Shown piece by piece: positions 12,269 to 31,679 of a DNA stretch of 64,000 nt. Origin of the DNA: Harmonia axyridis (Eukaryota; Arthropoda; Insecta; Coleoptera; Coccinellidae); contig NC_059508.1 in NCBI RefSeq assembly GCF_914767665.1, positions 1,612,001 through 1,676,000 on the forward strand, in the 5' to 3' direction. The notes beneath the pieces are model-generated. The model was not told the origin of the DNA. It was given only the letters and a program-made list of their open reading frames with translations, and did not search any database. Within the stretch, counting starts at the first letter, position 1. The number at the start of each line of letters is the position of its first letter. The translations under genes were made by a program, and so were the position numbers.

Positions 12269-13144
12269 TTTTTAGTGATACAATTCTTTACACATCAACT
12301 GATCGAATCAGAATGAAAGGGAATATCGCATTATTCAACTTTATTGAGAAATCCGGAGACCTCACTCTGTTTATCGGACCGCAAAATTGCCTTTCTATTA
12401 TCTGTCAAAAACAGAATTCCCAACCACTGATCCAAGGTCAAACACGGATCGGAAGGTCAATCACAGAATATGTTTTATGCCACTCTTCTTTTAAGAATTA
12501 ATATTCCAGTCATAATCACTAATCGATTACTGCAAAGATGAAATATTCATATAAAAAAATTGATTCAAAATTAGTTTGGATTGAAATATTATGGGTATGT
12601 TTAATTGTTCAAAATGGAACATGACATTTTGTATATTTAGAGCTACCTATGACCTCAGTCCCTATTTAGTATTTATAATGAAAAATTTTCTTCAACCCAA
12701 ATTTATATTAACTCAGTACTTTATAGTTTACTCCCCAGCCCCCCAACTACTCGTTAAGGTTTTTTAGATTAATGCACTCTTGTATTGCTTAATATATATA
12801 TATTGCATTAAGGATATATCTGGAGTCCAACTTCATAACAAAATATAAAGTTCAAACTGTAATGATGCTGAATTTTTCAAATGAAAATTATTAGTAAAAT
12901 GTTTAAAATCATACAAAATCATAATATCACAAAGTGTACGTAAATAAAAAAATTTCAATATGAAGTATAATCGGACTAACTTAAATAAGCTAAATTCTAT
13001 GAAAAAGTCTAATCATATTACATATGAAATTCTACTTGCAAAATCATTAAGTGGGCAAGGAGAAGTACATAAATCTATTTTTTTAAGTGTTAGAAAACAT
13101 TACTGTATTAAGTAGTAACGATATCAATGTACTGTAGGAATGAG
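12269..13144. other. Intergenic between QDPR start and OTUD5 stop
   Basis: About 880 bases of AT-rich DNA. It must contain the QDPR promoter on its left side and the OTUD5 3' UTR on its right side (both genes are on the minus strand). No element stands out. Confidence 0.5.
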
Positions 13145-16100
13145 CTATGATGAAGTTGAAGGTCCTGGAGAACCGAAACGTTTCTTTGATTTATTCTTCA
13201 ATTCGTCCAAATATGTTTTCTGCGATTCTGCCATTACTCGAGCCATGATTTCCTGGTCGAAATCTTCAAACCCTAGAAAATATTTCAATTGATTGTAATT
13301 CCAAAACTGAACTGATATTACAATTTTTTTGGGAGTCATAAATCACTTACCGTTATCCACAAGACTAGAGGGTCCTGGTTGCTGAGAATCGCAAAATTTT
13401 TTTATTTGATTGTCTTCTAAATAGTCTGCAATACTGAAATCGCTATTTGTTTCAATTCTTCGTGGCGAATTGAAGACTCTCTTAGCAAAAGAGGCTTCTT
13501 CTTCAGTGGGCACATAGGGCGGGGACAAATGGTCTACATTATTTTCTACAAGTGGATGGCTATTTGATTGCAAAGTATTCCTAGGACTTGCTGAAAAAAA
13601 AGTCAAGATCAATGAAAGTAGAAGCAGGGCACCAAAATATCAACGTTTATTGCATTAGAAAAGCAGAATTTGTTCTCAAAATTATTAAGATCCGAACATA
13701 CATATTGCATATAAATCAAATCTCACCATGAGGAGAATAAGTAATTTTGGGTGAACTTCCCCCTTTTGGTGACTGTCCCCCTTTAGGTGATGCCGAACCA
13801 CGTCTAGAAGGCCTTGGTGTTGAAATTGATGAAATCATAGAAGAAGTGATGGTTGAACTACTTCCACTACCTAGATTATTTCCCTGCGCTTTCAAACGTC
13901 TTTCATTGTCACGAAAATATTGTATGTACGATTCTCTAGCAACCTGTTCCTCGATTGCCTCGTTTGTTGCTTCCCAATCAGTAGCTAGGATTTTATCCTC
14001 TAGCATAGTCTAAAATATGTAACAATAAAAACACAAAAGTTCTTTCATTTTAATACCTTAACCTGCTCAATAAGTAATTCTTCACTAGCTCTTATAGCTT
14101 CATTGAACCGTCTTCTATCAACATCAACGGGATGGTAATTGGGTAGGCCAAGTCCAACACCAACAGATGGTTTGTTAGGATTACTGATTGAATTGTAATG
14201 ACACATTCTATGATATGATAGTCTGATTGGCTCATAGGAATTCATTAGTCTGGGAGCACTGAATATATTGATAGGTTCTGCAAAAAATTATATTAAGATT
14301 AAATATGAATTTCGCAAAAATTTAATTCAACCAAACACAATAAATGGTAGAAGAACTGAAATTGAACGTGATAAATGTACTGAATCAATGTATGGCAAAA
14401 CTTACCAACTTGATAGCAATAAACTTCAATTGTTCGATTGTACATTTCACTCATGGCTTGAATTTCCAAATGATTACCATGGACGTTCCAGTGTTTCTTG
14501 CGAGCAATGTATTTATCAAAATCCTCCGTTATGTAAGGCTCGAAATAATCTCGATTCTTGACCTGAAGGATGGCACTATTAGATTTAACTTTATGTAAAA
14601 GAGTTGTTCCTTATACTCACGATGTAGTTCATACAATCTTGACGAACTTGTGAATGGCACTCTTGATCTCCATAAACTTGATCAGCGATAGATCGAAACA
14701 AACAAGCTCCATCTTCATTCATTTGTTTGATTTCAAAACCCAAGCTGGACATACACCTCTTGAAATATTCATCTCTCTGTAAATTTTAGAAAATATTTTG
14801 ATCAAGGAATACGCAAAAAAAAACAACTTGAAAGCTTATTCCGAATATCAAATTCACTTATGCATTTACGTTTTCAATAATCTCTGAATTAATTCTTCTA
14901 ACCTTTTGCCATTCTTCACTGCTAATACTAGACTGCTGACTGATGAGGCGATCATCATATTCATCTTCACTGTTGAATCCAGTGCAGTCTTCCTTGATGA
15001 TGAGTGCACTTTCATTTTTTGTGGGTTCTACAACACTAGCATCTACTTGGTTGTTATTAGAAGAATTTTCATGTATAGGTTCAGCAATAACTTCCCTTTT
15101 AGCAATGCGTTCTCGTTTCTGTTCCCTACGAACTTCCCTCTTCTGTTCACGTTCCCTTTCTCTATCACGTACTCTTTCGGACTCTTTGAATCTCTTTCGC
15201 AATCTATCTTTTCTCTCAGACGAATTGCTGCCACTGAAAATTATGTAATTTGAAAAATGGGATATTCGTTTCGATTTAGTTAGTCCCAAATTGAATTTCC
15301 ATGGTATAGATATAACTATAGTTATATCAGAGTAATCGAAGCATTATTAAAATTGATTGATCAGAAGTTTAAAATGTGGGGAACAAATTATTAAAATTCT
15401 ACTAAACATAAACTGTACAGCGAAATGGTGCAGATAGTGGCTTGAATGAATTTTGAATAAAAATGTTATTCAGCTCGCAATAGATATCAATTCTGAAGGT
15501 AATTTAACATTTAAAGATAAATCATATATTCCTTCTGATAATTTATAATTGGATGTAATATAAAACTGTCTGGAAGACTGCGGTCGATAGCCAGTTGATT
15601 GAAAAATCAATAAACTTGGTTTCTCTCTCTCATATATTCTTTTCAATTTTAAATAACATATTTTGTTCAGCGTATTCACAACAAGGATTATTTAAAAGCG
15701 ATTGGAAATTCATTCAGTGACTAACACTTCTGGAAGGAACAGAAGTAAAAAAAAAATCACAACCTTCTGAATTGCCATTTATCACCAAAAATTTTAGCTT
15801 TCGTTTTGAAGCTGCACAGAGTGGATATTTCAATTCTTCATCCTAAACACCAATATCCTAAAATATTCTACCATAACAAAGGATTTCTTGATAACCTTGA
15901 AATTTAATTAAATAAGGATTTTATGATCTTTAAATTCAATAGTATTCAACTCATCCAAGGATTATTAAGAATGAAGATTATAGGTATACTTGAATATCAC
16001 AATTTTTCATAATATGGTACCTGCTATTACAACATCCATGCAAAGTTATTTTTATTCTGTACCTCAATTCAGGAGAAACAACTGATACTTTGCAGTTTTT

Positions 16101-16740
16101 CTATTTAATAAGGAATTTTTTTTATAAATACAGCAGTTATTAGTAAATTAAAATACCAGATAATCAATCGGATCAATTTTTGTCCTATTTAAATACCTTA
16201 TCCCTCACTATCAATTTATAAAAAAATCTCCCGAAATAAAAACAGCTGCAGCATGATATTTTGTATTACCAAATTCATCATATCAATAAACAATAAGGAA
16301 ACTTAGGCTCCTAAGTTTTGAAAAGACTTAGACACAGTGACTTTAATAGAAAGATGTTAAATATTAGAGAATCAAAAATTAAAAAAACCAGTTGATAATT
16401 TAGGTAAAATTTGACAGTATCAATTTTATACGATTGAATTATGGTACTTTGATATTATGTATACTTACAAGGAGAAAGGTGATCTTCTTGAAGTGGTATT
16501 GGCTTCTGCTAATCCATTAATTTGAATTGTACTAAGATCTTCCCTTCTTCTTACATTCCTATCGTTATTACTCTAAAACCAAAGGACACTATCCAGTTAA
16601 TTGTATTGATATGAATTTCATAATACCGTTTATTAATTAATCTTAGCAGAATACCAGGTGCAATTGCTTACATTAGTTTGATTGTTGTCCTTATTTTCTT
16701 CAACACTGGCAGAAGGCCTTTTGGTTGGCAAAATAGTCAT
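13145..16740 (-). CDS. OTUD5: OTU domain-containing deubiquitinase 5 (DUBA)
   Basis: Nine exons: 16672-16740, 16469-16572, 14870-15233, 14621-14776, 14406-14562, 14057-14277, 13727-14009, 13351-13590 and 13145-13272; 1722 nt, 573 aa. The protein starts MTILPTKRP, as in animal OTUD5. A basic, charged Arg/Glu region ([13 protein letters not shown]...) and the [11 protein letters not shown] block precede the OTU domain: [19 protein letters not shown], then [18 protein letters not shown] with the catalytic Asp and Cys, [16 protein letters not shown], and [10 protein letters not shown] with the catalytic His. The signature [20 protein letters not shown] follows. The C-terminus has a ubiquitin-interacting-motif-like helix ([20 protein letters not shown]). 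The family cleaves K48/K63 ubiquitin chains in innate and developmental signalling. The catalytic residues look intact. Confidence 0.97.
15234..16468 (-). other. OTUD5 intron 2, nothing recognised
   Basis: This 1.2 kb AT-rich intron joins exon 2 (ending TCC TT) to exon 3 (starting T GGC AGC) in phase. No coding or repeat element was identified. Confidence 0.6.
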
Positions 16741-16872
16741 ACTTCACGCTACTTCTAAAAAAATATTGCAATACAATCAACCTCCGATATTTCTTATTGT
16801 TTCAATAACGGAATACAATGAAATTTGTAATTCATTACAATATTAATTTGACTTGTTATGGTGAATGTCTTA

Positions 16873-16908
16873 TGTGACATTTACCAGCTGACATTGATAA
16901 ATGTCACA
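16873..16908. promoter_or_regulatory. 11-bp palindrome upstream of OTUD5
   Basis: tgtgacattta at 16873-16883 is repeated as its exact reverse complement taaatgtcaca at 16898-16908, with a 14-base spacer containing cagctg (an E-box-like core). It lies about 135-170 bases before the OTUD5 ATG, where a promoter is expected. A regulatory role is inference only. Confidence 0.3.
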
Positions 16909-17339
16909 ATCAGTATGCCATCTAGGAATATTTTCTTTTTTCAACTGCTACGATATTGATTAGATGAGTTCTTCTCTGGGTTTTATTATGAAATTGTTAT
17001 TATAGGTCTATGGAAATTTGTGAAATTTCAATATTGAGACTTTGTTTATCTTCAATAGTTAATTTTGGATTTTATAAAATGAAGGTTGCAATATTTGCAA
17101 CCTAAAAATAAAATTATTTTTGAGTATATTTTTAATTGGTTCTCCTAAAACAAAATTTGGTTTTAATTTGACGTTTGCCTATGCATATTGTGTTGCAATC
17201 AGTGCTTTGGCAGCACGGAAATTATCAGGATTAATATATAAGGTACCAGCAGCCATTGATATCTTCAACGTTCGAGAGGAAAAGATCGAATGGTCAAGTA
17301 AATCTTTAATAGGCATGAAAAATGGTGATTTGAATATAT

Positions 17340-19180
17340 AGAAACACTTCTCTGCAAGGAATGGAAGCCTGATTCGGCATCTACGATCTAAAAACCCCTC
17401 AAATAATCTATAAAATATGTTCTAGGCCTAAGCTGACGATACTTGAAAAATATCAGTTTTTCCGAACAAAATCTAAAATTTAAATCAGTAACGAATTTGT
17501 TTATAAGTCATCTTACGCATTTTACCGATTTAATTATTCCCTGACCTAACACGTATAGAATCCTGTGATTTGTACCTCCTCCCCGTAACCGGGTTCGAGC
17601 TACTCTTCCTAGATGACACCATTTAGTCCTAGAAAAAATCTGATTTGGAAAATTTTACTGAAAGTTTATGGCCGGATCTGCTTCAAAATTTGATATCAGA
17701 CTAGGGCGTAAATCTTTTTTTTCTTGGGGGAAGGGGGGGTAATAAAAAAATTGTTCTTAACTTGTACTAAATGTGGTGTTCTAAATTAGAGTTACGGAGT
17801 AAAATGAGAGATTCTTTGGCCCGCAAACGCTTTGTTTTCGAAATATAGGGTGTTTCTAGTGTGTCGTACTTTTTAATGATGCTTATATCAGTGCATCATA
17901 TATTTATTAACCATCGCATCAATTTGGTATCATGGAGAATTTTCTATTCTGAATACTAACACATCATCGGTTTCTTCCTAGCACTCTTCAAATCCTAGAT
18001 ATTGCGAATTTTGCTTCAAACATGTAGAAAAATCTTTCTGATCGAAACCGAAGCTTAATACGGAATCTAAATCCTCGAAACCCTTCAAATACACCATAAA
18101 AAGTTCAAATTCGATCGGTTGATTTTTTGAGAGAATCCAAGACTTTATATAACCTTGGATGAATTTCGTGAAAAGAATTTTTAGGCCTGAAAATTCCTAA
18201 GAAGAAGCCATTGATAACGGCGTTTACAAATCTACAATCAGTTTGCTCCTAAAAGGTCTCAATTTAGAGTTTTGTGAGAGCAATTTTAAGGTGGTTTAAC
18301 TAAACAACTGGTGGCCAAAATTGAGGCTCTTAAAATGGGTATGCATGCGCCAAAACTGAAACTTTCTAGCTGTGTGTAAACTCTGATTTTGAGGTGTTAA
18401 AATTTTTTCTGGTGAGAATCGATGCCAAATTCAGAATCTACGACCTCGAAACCCTCTAAGAATTGTGCTTTGAATATGTAGAACCGCTTTAATACTAAGA
18501 GCCGAAGTTTAATTCAGCATCTGCGATCTAAACACCTTTCAAATAACGCATAAAATATGATCAAGACCGAATACAGAACTGATGATACTAGAATTATGTC
18601 AGTTTTTCGGAAAAATCTAAATCCTTCGAGAATTGGACTACAAGCCATCTATCCGTATTTTACTGCGTCCAAATACGTATAGAATCCTGCGATGTGTAGC
18701 TCCTCTCTCCTCATCATAACCGGGTTTGAGCTACTCTTTCCAGATGGCAACTTTGAGTCTCAGAAAAAAAATCTGATTTGGAAAATTTTACTAGAAGTTT
18801 ATGGTCGGATATGCTTCAAAATACGATTTTCGATTCTGAATACTAACCTACCTATTTTTTATTCTAAGGTTCCTCTCTAGAAGGTCCCAAAATCGAGATA
18901 TTTTGTTTAAAAATGTTGTGGGATAAACTTCAAAATATCATGTATGAAAAATTTTTCATGCTGAATAGTAACCTCGATCAGTTTCTTCCTAACATAGCTA
19001 TAAACTGAGATATTCCCTAGTTCGCAGAAATCTATGTAGAAAAACCTTTCTGCCAAGAATCAAAACCTAATTAGATATCTACGATTTAAAAACCTATTAT
19101 TAAGGCATAAATATTTCAGATTCCATTAGTTGATTTTTTTTTACTCGAAAAGTTAGAATAAATTTAGCGTATTATGATGA
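17340..19180. repeat. Degenerate direct-repeat array, units about 450-680 bases
   Basis: Related segments recur in the same orientation. One family starts near 17345, 18028, 18479 and 19031 (pattern: gtagaa..cttt..aag-cc-aa..ttc-gcatct-cgatct). Another pair is aaatctgatttggaaaattt at about 17636 and 18770, followed in both by agtttatgg-cggat-tgcttcaaaa. A third set is ctgaatactaac/ctgaatagtaac at about 17952, 18835 and 18962. Divergence between units is high, so this is an old array or several insertions of one repeat. Confidence 0.6.
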
Positions 19181-19192
19181 ACCTCTAAAGGC

Positions 19193-19362
19193 GGCCACTC
19201 ACGAGGCACCCATGTTCGAGCGTTCGGATAATTTTAGTCGGGCAGCTCGGGACACGGCCGCACGACTGTAAATCAGAGAATGAACTTCAATGCCCGACTG
19301 GAATCTCTTGGACGCCTGGAGTTCAAAGTCTCGAAAAAACGCTTCGTGAGTGACGGGCTTAA
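19193..19362. mobile_element. Small GC-richer foldback (MITE-like) element
   Basis: About 170 bases, clearly richer in G and C than the surroundings, begin ggccactcacgaggc and end with its near reverse complement gcttcgtgagtgacgggc. There is no coding capacity. Terminal inverted repeats on a short GC-rich unit fit a non-autonomous DNA transposon; the superfamily is unknown. Confidence 0.6.
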
Positions 19363-21784
19363 GCCGAATACTGGGAACACTTTCACTTTTATATTTATCA
19401 CTATAAAAAAACTGATATCAGTCTTTTGAAGGTAATTAATTCAGAATTAAAACAAAAATATACATGTAAGTTTTTAATCAAGTATTGGCAGTTATCTGTA
19501 TACTTATATTAGATTTCAATTAAATCATGCTCAATTTCATCCACATCAAAATTAGTAATCAACTAACAATTCTATTCTTAAATATAAATATACCTAAAAG
19601 GGTGGATGAACTACATAATATAAGTGAGTCCAGCTTCAAATTTTCTGAAATTTTGCAGTTGAACATATCAATACTTTGGTTACCCCGATTGTACTATAAA
19701 AGACAATTATAATAAAAATGTTGGAAGATACTAAATTAAAATATTGTACAATATTATCACTCAATTTACAACCCCAATTTTAAGCTTTGAATTTCACTTA
19801 AAAATGTGGCCCAGTTTACCTACCAAATTTCACTAAAGTGTTAAATTATCTATTTCTAGATGATGACTTCTTTCATTCACATTCAAAGTCTGAATTATTA
19901 GTCCAAATAAAACAGTGTTGCAACCTTTTGCACATAACATTATCTATCAAACAAAAGAGAAACAAATGAAGAGATTTTTCAACACAAAAAGAATGATACT
20001 AAAATGAAAATAAAAAAAATTGTGTATAATGAAAGGGCTATAAACAATAATTGATTTAAAATATAAAACTTTCTCCAAACACTACAAGTTTTCCGCCTTC
20101 AAATTGGAGAATTAACAGAGAAGTTTCAGACTGTACCTCCCACATTTCTTCATAAATTTAAAAAGTTATTGATCACTGCTCTGAATGTAGAAATTTCAAT
20201 TCATGTCAAGCAATAATTCATGACAGAAAAATTCAAAGTTGGATCCAACTTGTATAAGAATCAATAGATAAAACCAAACCCGAGTACAGGTTAAATAAAA
20301 ATAGTCCAATGACAATTACATACATTATTAACACAGTCCAGGAAATGTTCTAATTTTTACATCTTAGTATTCATAAATTAATTGTACTTGAAAAATGAAA
20401 GTCCATATTTACACTTAAGTTAATACTAGCTCAATTTAGTTTTGCAGTGGTATAGAAATAAATAATTTCCTATAAAAGTAAAATAAGTTAAACGTATATA
20501 ATGAGATTCCTTGAGGGCAGTGTTCAATATTCATACATCGTAACTTTGGATTGGAATTGTCAAAAATGATTGCATAATAAACAGAAATTTTTGGCGAATT
20601 ACTTAATTAATTTCAATTACTATACATAAATTCCCAATTACAAAAGATTGATCCTTTTCAAATTTACAATTGATAAGTTAATATAGCCCTAACTGAACTT
20701 ATTTCTAAATCATTGTCATTGATTAGAAACAGAATCCTGTTTAAGACTCGTTTTGTTTTTCATATATATACACAATTTACAGCAGGAAGTGACCCAATTG
20801 GAAATCGTTTTGAATAGAATGTTAAATCAAAAAGAGGTTAGAGTATGTTTAGGAAGATGACGTGGCTTTCTACATTAATTCTAACTAATAAAGTAAAACA
20901 TTCCATTCAAAACGCCAATTTTTATATGAATAACTTTCAACAGAAGACATTTATTATGCATCAGGTAAAATTTCATCCACAAGATGGAATAACTTCAGGA
21001 GATTAATTCTGAGTTTACTTCATCTCAAAGCTGTAATATATTACTAGATATATCATAAAATCCAAAAATGTCCTGTGTGAAAGCTTTACAATTATTTTTT
21101 TTTAAATGCCCATTATATTTTTGTTGGATTTCATGTGTTTTAGCTACATCACTAGTTCTGACCTGAACTACATAAAAACAAACTTCAAGTTCTTGTGTGA
21201 AACTTGGAACAAAAATTAAAAAGAACAATTCAATCACACATTAAAAAAGAGATACTGAAATTTATTCAGAATTATAATTTCAATTGGAGCACTGATATTG
21301 TGACAATGAAATAACTTTTATAAATAAATAAATAACGCAATAATGCAAAAGCATTCAAAACTTCAATAAATTCCATGGTAAAATAAATTATAAATAAAAT
21401 ATATGACAACAGTGTGGTACATTATGTCAGAAAAGGTTTGGTTAATTTTCGAGACCACAAACAAAGAAAAAACAATGTTATCTTCCGTCTCATAAAGACA
21501 AATGATGAATAACAACAAGGATTTTTATCACATAACGGCCACCATACCATATAGGGTGTATCATATTGAGTTGTTAGTGTGAAGCATGAAAAATTCAAGT
21601 GAAATCATTGGTATTTCAGTATCCCAATATTAAACAGTTTCACACAGGATTTGAAATTTAACCTTTGTACCTTACCATGAACACTTTGAGCGTGGTGGTT
21701 TGGAAAACTATAAAAATTCTTATTTGTATTTTTTAGTAATCCCCTTGTCTATTTTCATTCCAGTACTTTGTTCGTAAAGCAACA

Positions 21785-29253
<7,469 letters not shown>

Positions 29254-31659
29254 CACTTAAAATCAACTAGAATGAAAACTTCTTCTAAAGCTAAAACCTA
29301 CTTGCATAATTGTCGAAACTAAAGACACATTTCGCGGAAAAAACTGATAATTAAAAATTAGAAAATTACACACGCCATCTCCCTATCTGAACATACCGTG
29401 CCTCTATGTATATTCTGCGCATGTTCGCAGAACTAACAGTTCTACCACCATAGCATTCGAAAATATAGAATGCAGTTTTGTCACGCTGGATCCGTGTCTA
29501 TTGTGATTTTACAGGTTCTTCATCATAAAATTATCGAAACTACTTTCCTCACGTACACTCTTCTTTTGACATCAACAAAAATGGAAAAAGAAAAATTTCG
29601 ATTACGGCGGGAGACTTCCACCTCAATTTTAAACGAATATTTTCATTAGTCATAAACTTAATGAAATTCACCGAATTAATTTCGAAATATTACTTTAATG
29701 AGATGCATTCCTTTCTGGAAATTCCTTAGCTAGAGATTTTTTGATTACAATCGATCCATACCTCCTCCTCAAATTCTGTTCTGTCCGGCCGGTCGTAAAC
29801 ACAATAACTCTCGAACGGAATAAAGTAAAAATTTAAATTTGGGCATCAAGGACAGGTGTATTTCTGTTTTGGATTCTTAGGCGAGTTACACATTCCAATT
29901 ATGATAAAATATCATTATCAGCACATGATGGGAATAAATTTTCATTGCAAATAATTTTGACGACTTAGAATTCTCGTGACATAATGCACCTGTTCAGTGT
30001 TAAATCACTTGTTCATTACATTCCATTATTCAACTTTATGTACAAAATGTCAAAGGAAGAAATTGATGTATATTCCTTAGGAAAATAATGGATATTTATC
30101 ATTTCAACGAATATTGGAATATTAATCCATAAGTATTCAGTTTTGAGATGAATAATAATTAAGGGTTGCATATATAACTGTTCAACAAAATCAATCAATG
30201 CATCAATTAGGCCCTCTATTTTTAAGAACAGAAACTGAGACAAATTCTATTTTTAGTTACAGATTTCAATAGCAGGTGGCGCAACTCGAAAACCTGTAAT
30301 GTTCGTTACCACGCCTACCAACAGTTCTCAGTTCTATTTCTTACGTCTTTTGCACTTTATTCTAATGAATCAAAAATGAGTTAAATGACTCACATTGGTG
30401 AACTGATGGTGTCAATTTAACTATACTACTTATGAGAATACTTCGGAAAGGATCATTACCGTATATATGCTCTTTTAGTGAAATTGAATTTCCATAAATT
30501 TCCACCTAACTTCAGTTCTGTTCAGTTCTAAGACCGCACCTTTCTGTTCGCATTAGGCAGTGTGAATACGTGAATAACGATTAGATATATAGGTAATGGA
30601 CAGATAAACATTTTGTAAATATTAGGTGAGTGTACATATCAGATAATGTGGCTTGATATCTCAGTAATATTTTCATTAATCTCATATCTTATGTACAACC
30701 GAGGGAATTATCAATTACAACAGCATAGTCAATAATTATTTTGACAGTTACCTATTTTAGTTTGATTGTATCATCTAGGCCAAGCTTGACCGTTTTATGA
30801 TTTTAATCATTTTCAATCGAAAAAACAACTTGAAGATTTGAAATATTTCATTATTCTCATCCGGCTCTTCAGCTTTTAACCATCTGCAAATCTGCTAATA
30901 ATCAAATTTCATTAGATTTTAAGAATAGAAAACAAGCATCCACAAGAATAAATATATTCTTTTCATTGATTATCACCATGAATTCTGTTTATTTATAATA
31001 AAAGAGAATTGTCCTATTGAAAGCGTTCTTGAATTGAATCTGATGAATCTTGAATGATGTCATACTCAATTTTAAATTTGACTTCATTACCTACCTACTT
31101 CTAAGGACATCATTACTTAAGTTAGTTTGTCTCTAGTCTTTACATGGCAATAATGTGATTTTACTATGTCTAACATACCTACATTTCGTAACTTAGAAAT
31201 CAGATGTTCTATGGGACCTGTTATTTCATTTAACATTTCATTTCTATTTGAAGTTCAATAATGAGCAAAATGATTAAATGCCTAATTAAATGTTGAATTT
31301 TTGGCAGGTGTTCCTCAGTATTCAGGTCATTAACCCTAATTAGACAATTTTCAGGTATATAGCTTTGTTTACATGAATCTATCACAAATAATTGTTTGTT
31401 TTGTCATATATTGCGAAACCTACTGCATTTTATTTTCATCTTGAATTTGCCTGTCAATAGGATAATAAAAATGAGTTTGTTGTTTGATACATCTTTTTGA
31501 GTAAAAGATAATTATTATTATTATTAAAAAAATATAATTTTCTGGAACAATCCTAAGATTAAATGAGTCAAATAAATATCAGTTTCCTGAAAAACTATAA
31601 CATTCACTGTATAAATTATTTTTCCTTCTACGGAATTGAATGGATTTATTTTTTTGTAG
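29254..31659. other. Divergent intergenic region: DOT1L 5' side and neuroglian 5' side
   Basis: The two genes run away from each other, so both promoters should be here. Near 30513-30530 ttcagttctgttcagttct offers initiator-like TCAGT copies. A strong donor (ATTAG then GTGAGT) at 30626 could end a neuroglian 5' UTR exon. No other coding sequence was recognised. Confidence 0.45.
30515..30625 (+). promoter_or_regulatory. Possible neuroglian transcription start and 5' UTR exon
   Basis: The first coding exon of neuroglian starts right after a good acceptor (ttttttgtag, exon from 31660), so an upstream non-coding exon is expected. The candidate begins at initiator-like TCAGT motifs and ends at a consensus donor GTGAGT at 30626. 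This is inference from splice-site and initiator consensus only. Confidence 0.3.
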
Positions 31660-31679
31660 AATCTACACAAAAATCAACC

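Larger units (their letters stand above)
16909..21784. other. Non-coding stretch between OTUD5 5' end and DOT1L 3' end
   Basis: No convincing coding exon was found. It contains a degenerate repeat array (17340-19180), a small foldback element (19193-19362) and then about 2.4 kb of very AT-rich DNA. Part of that must be the 3' UTR of the DOT1L gene, which ends at 21785 on the minus strand. Confidence 0.55.

Noticed and set aside
14906..15253. Two long plus-strand frames over OTUD5 exon 3
   Set aside because: The Arg/Glu-rich codons of the real exon produce open Ser/Leu/Phe frames on the other strand.
17581..17610. tRNA-like ggttcga motif
   Set aside because: No clover-leaf arms can be formed around it, and the motif recurs in altered form at about 18719 as part of the repeat array.
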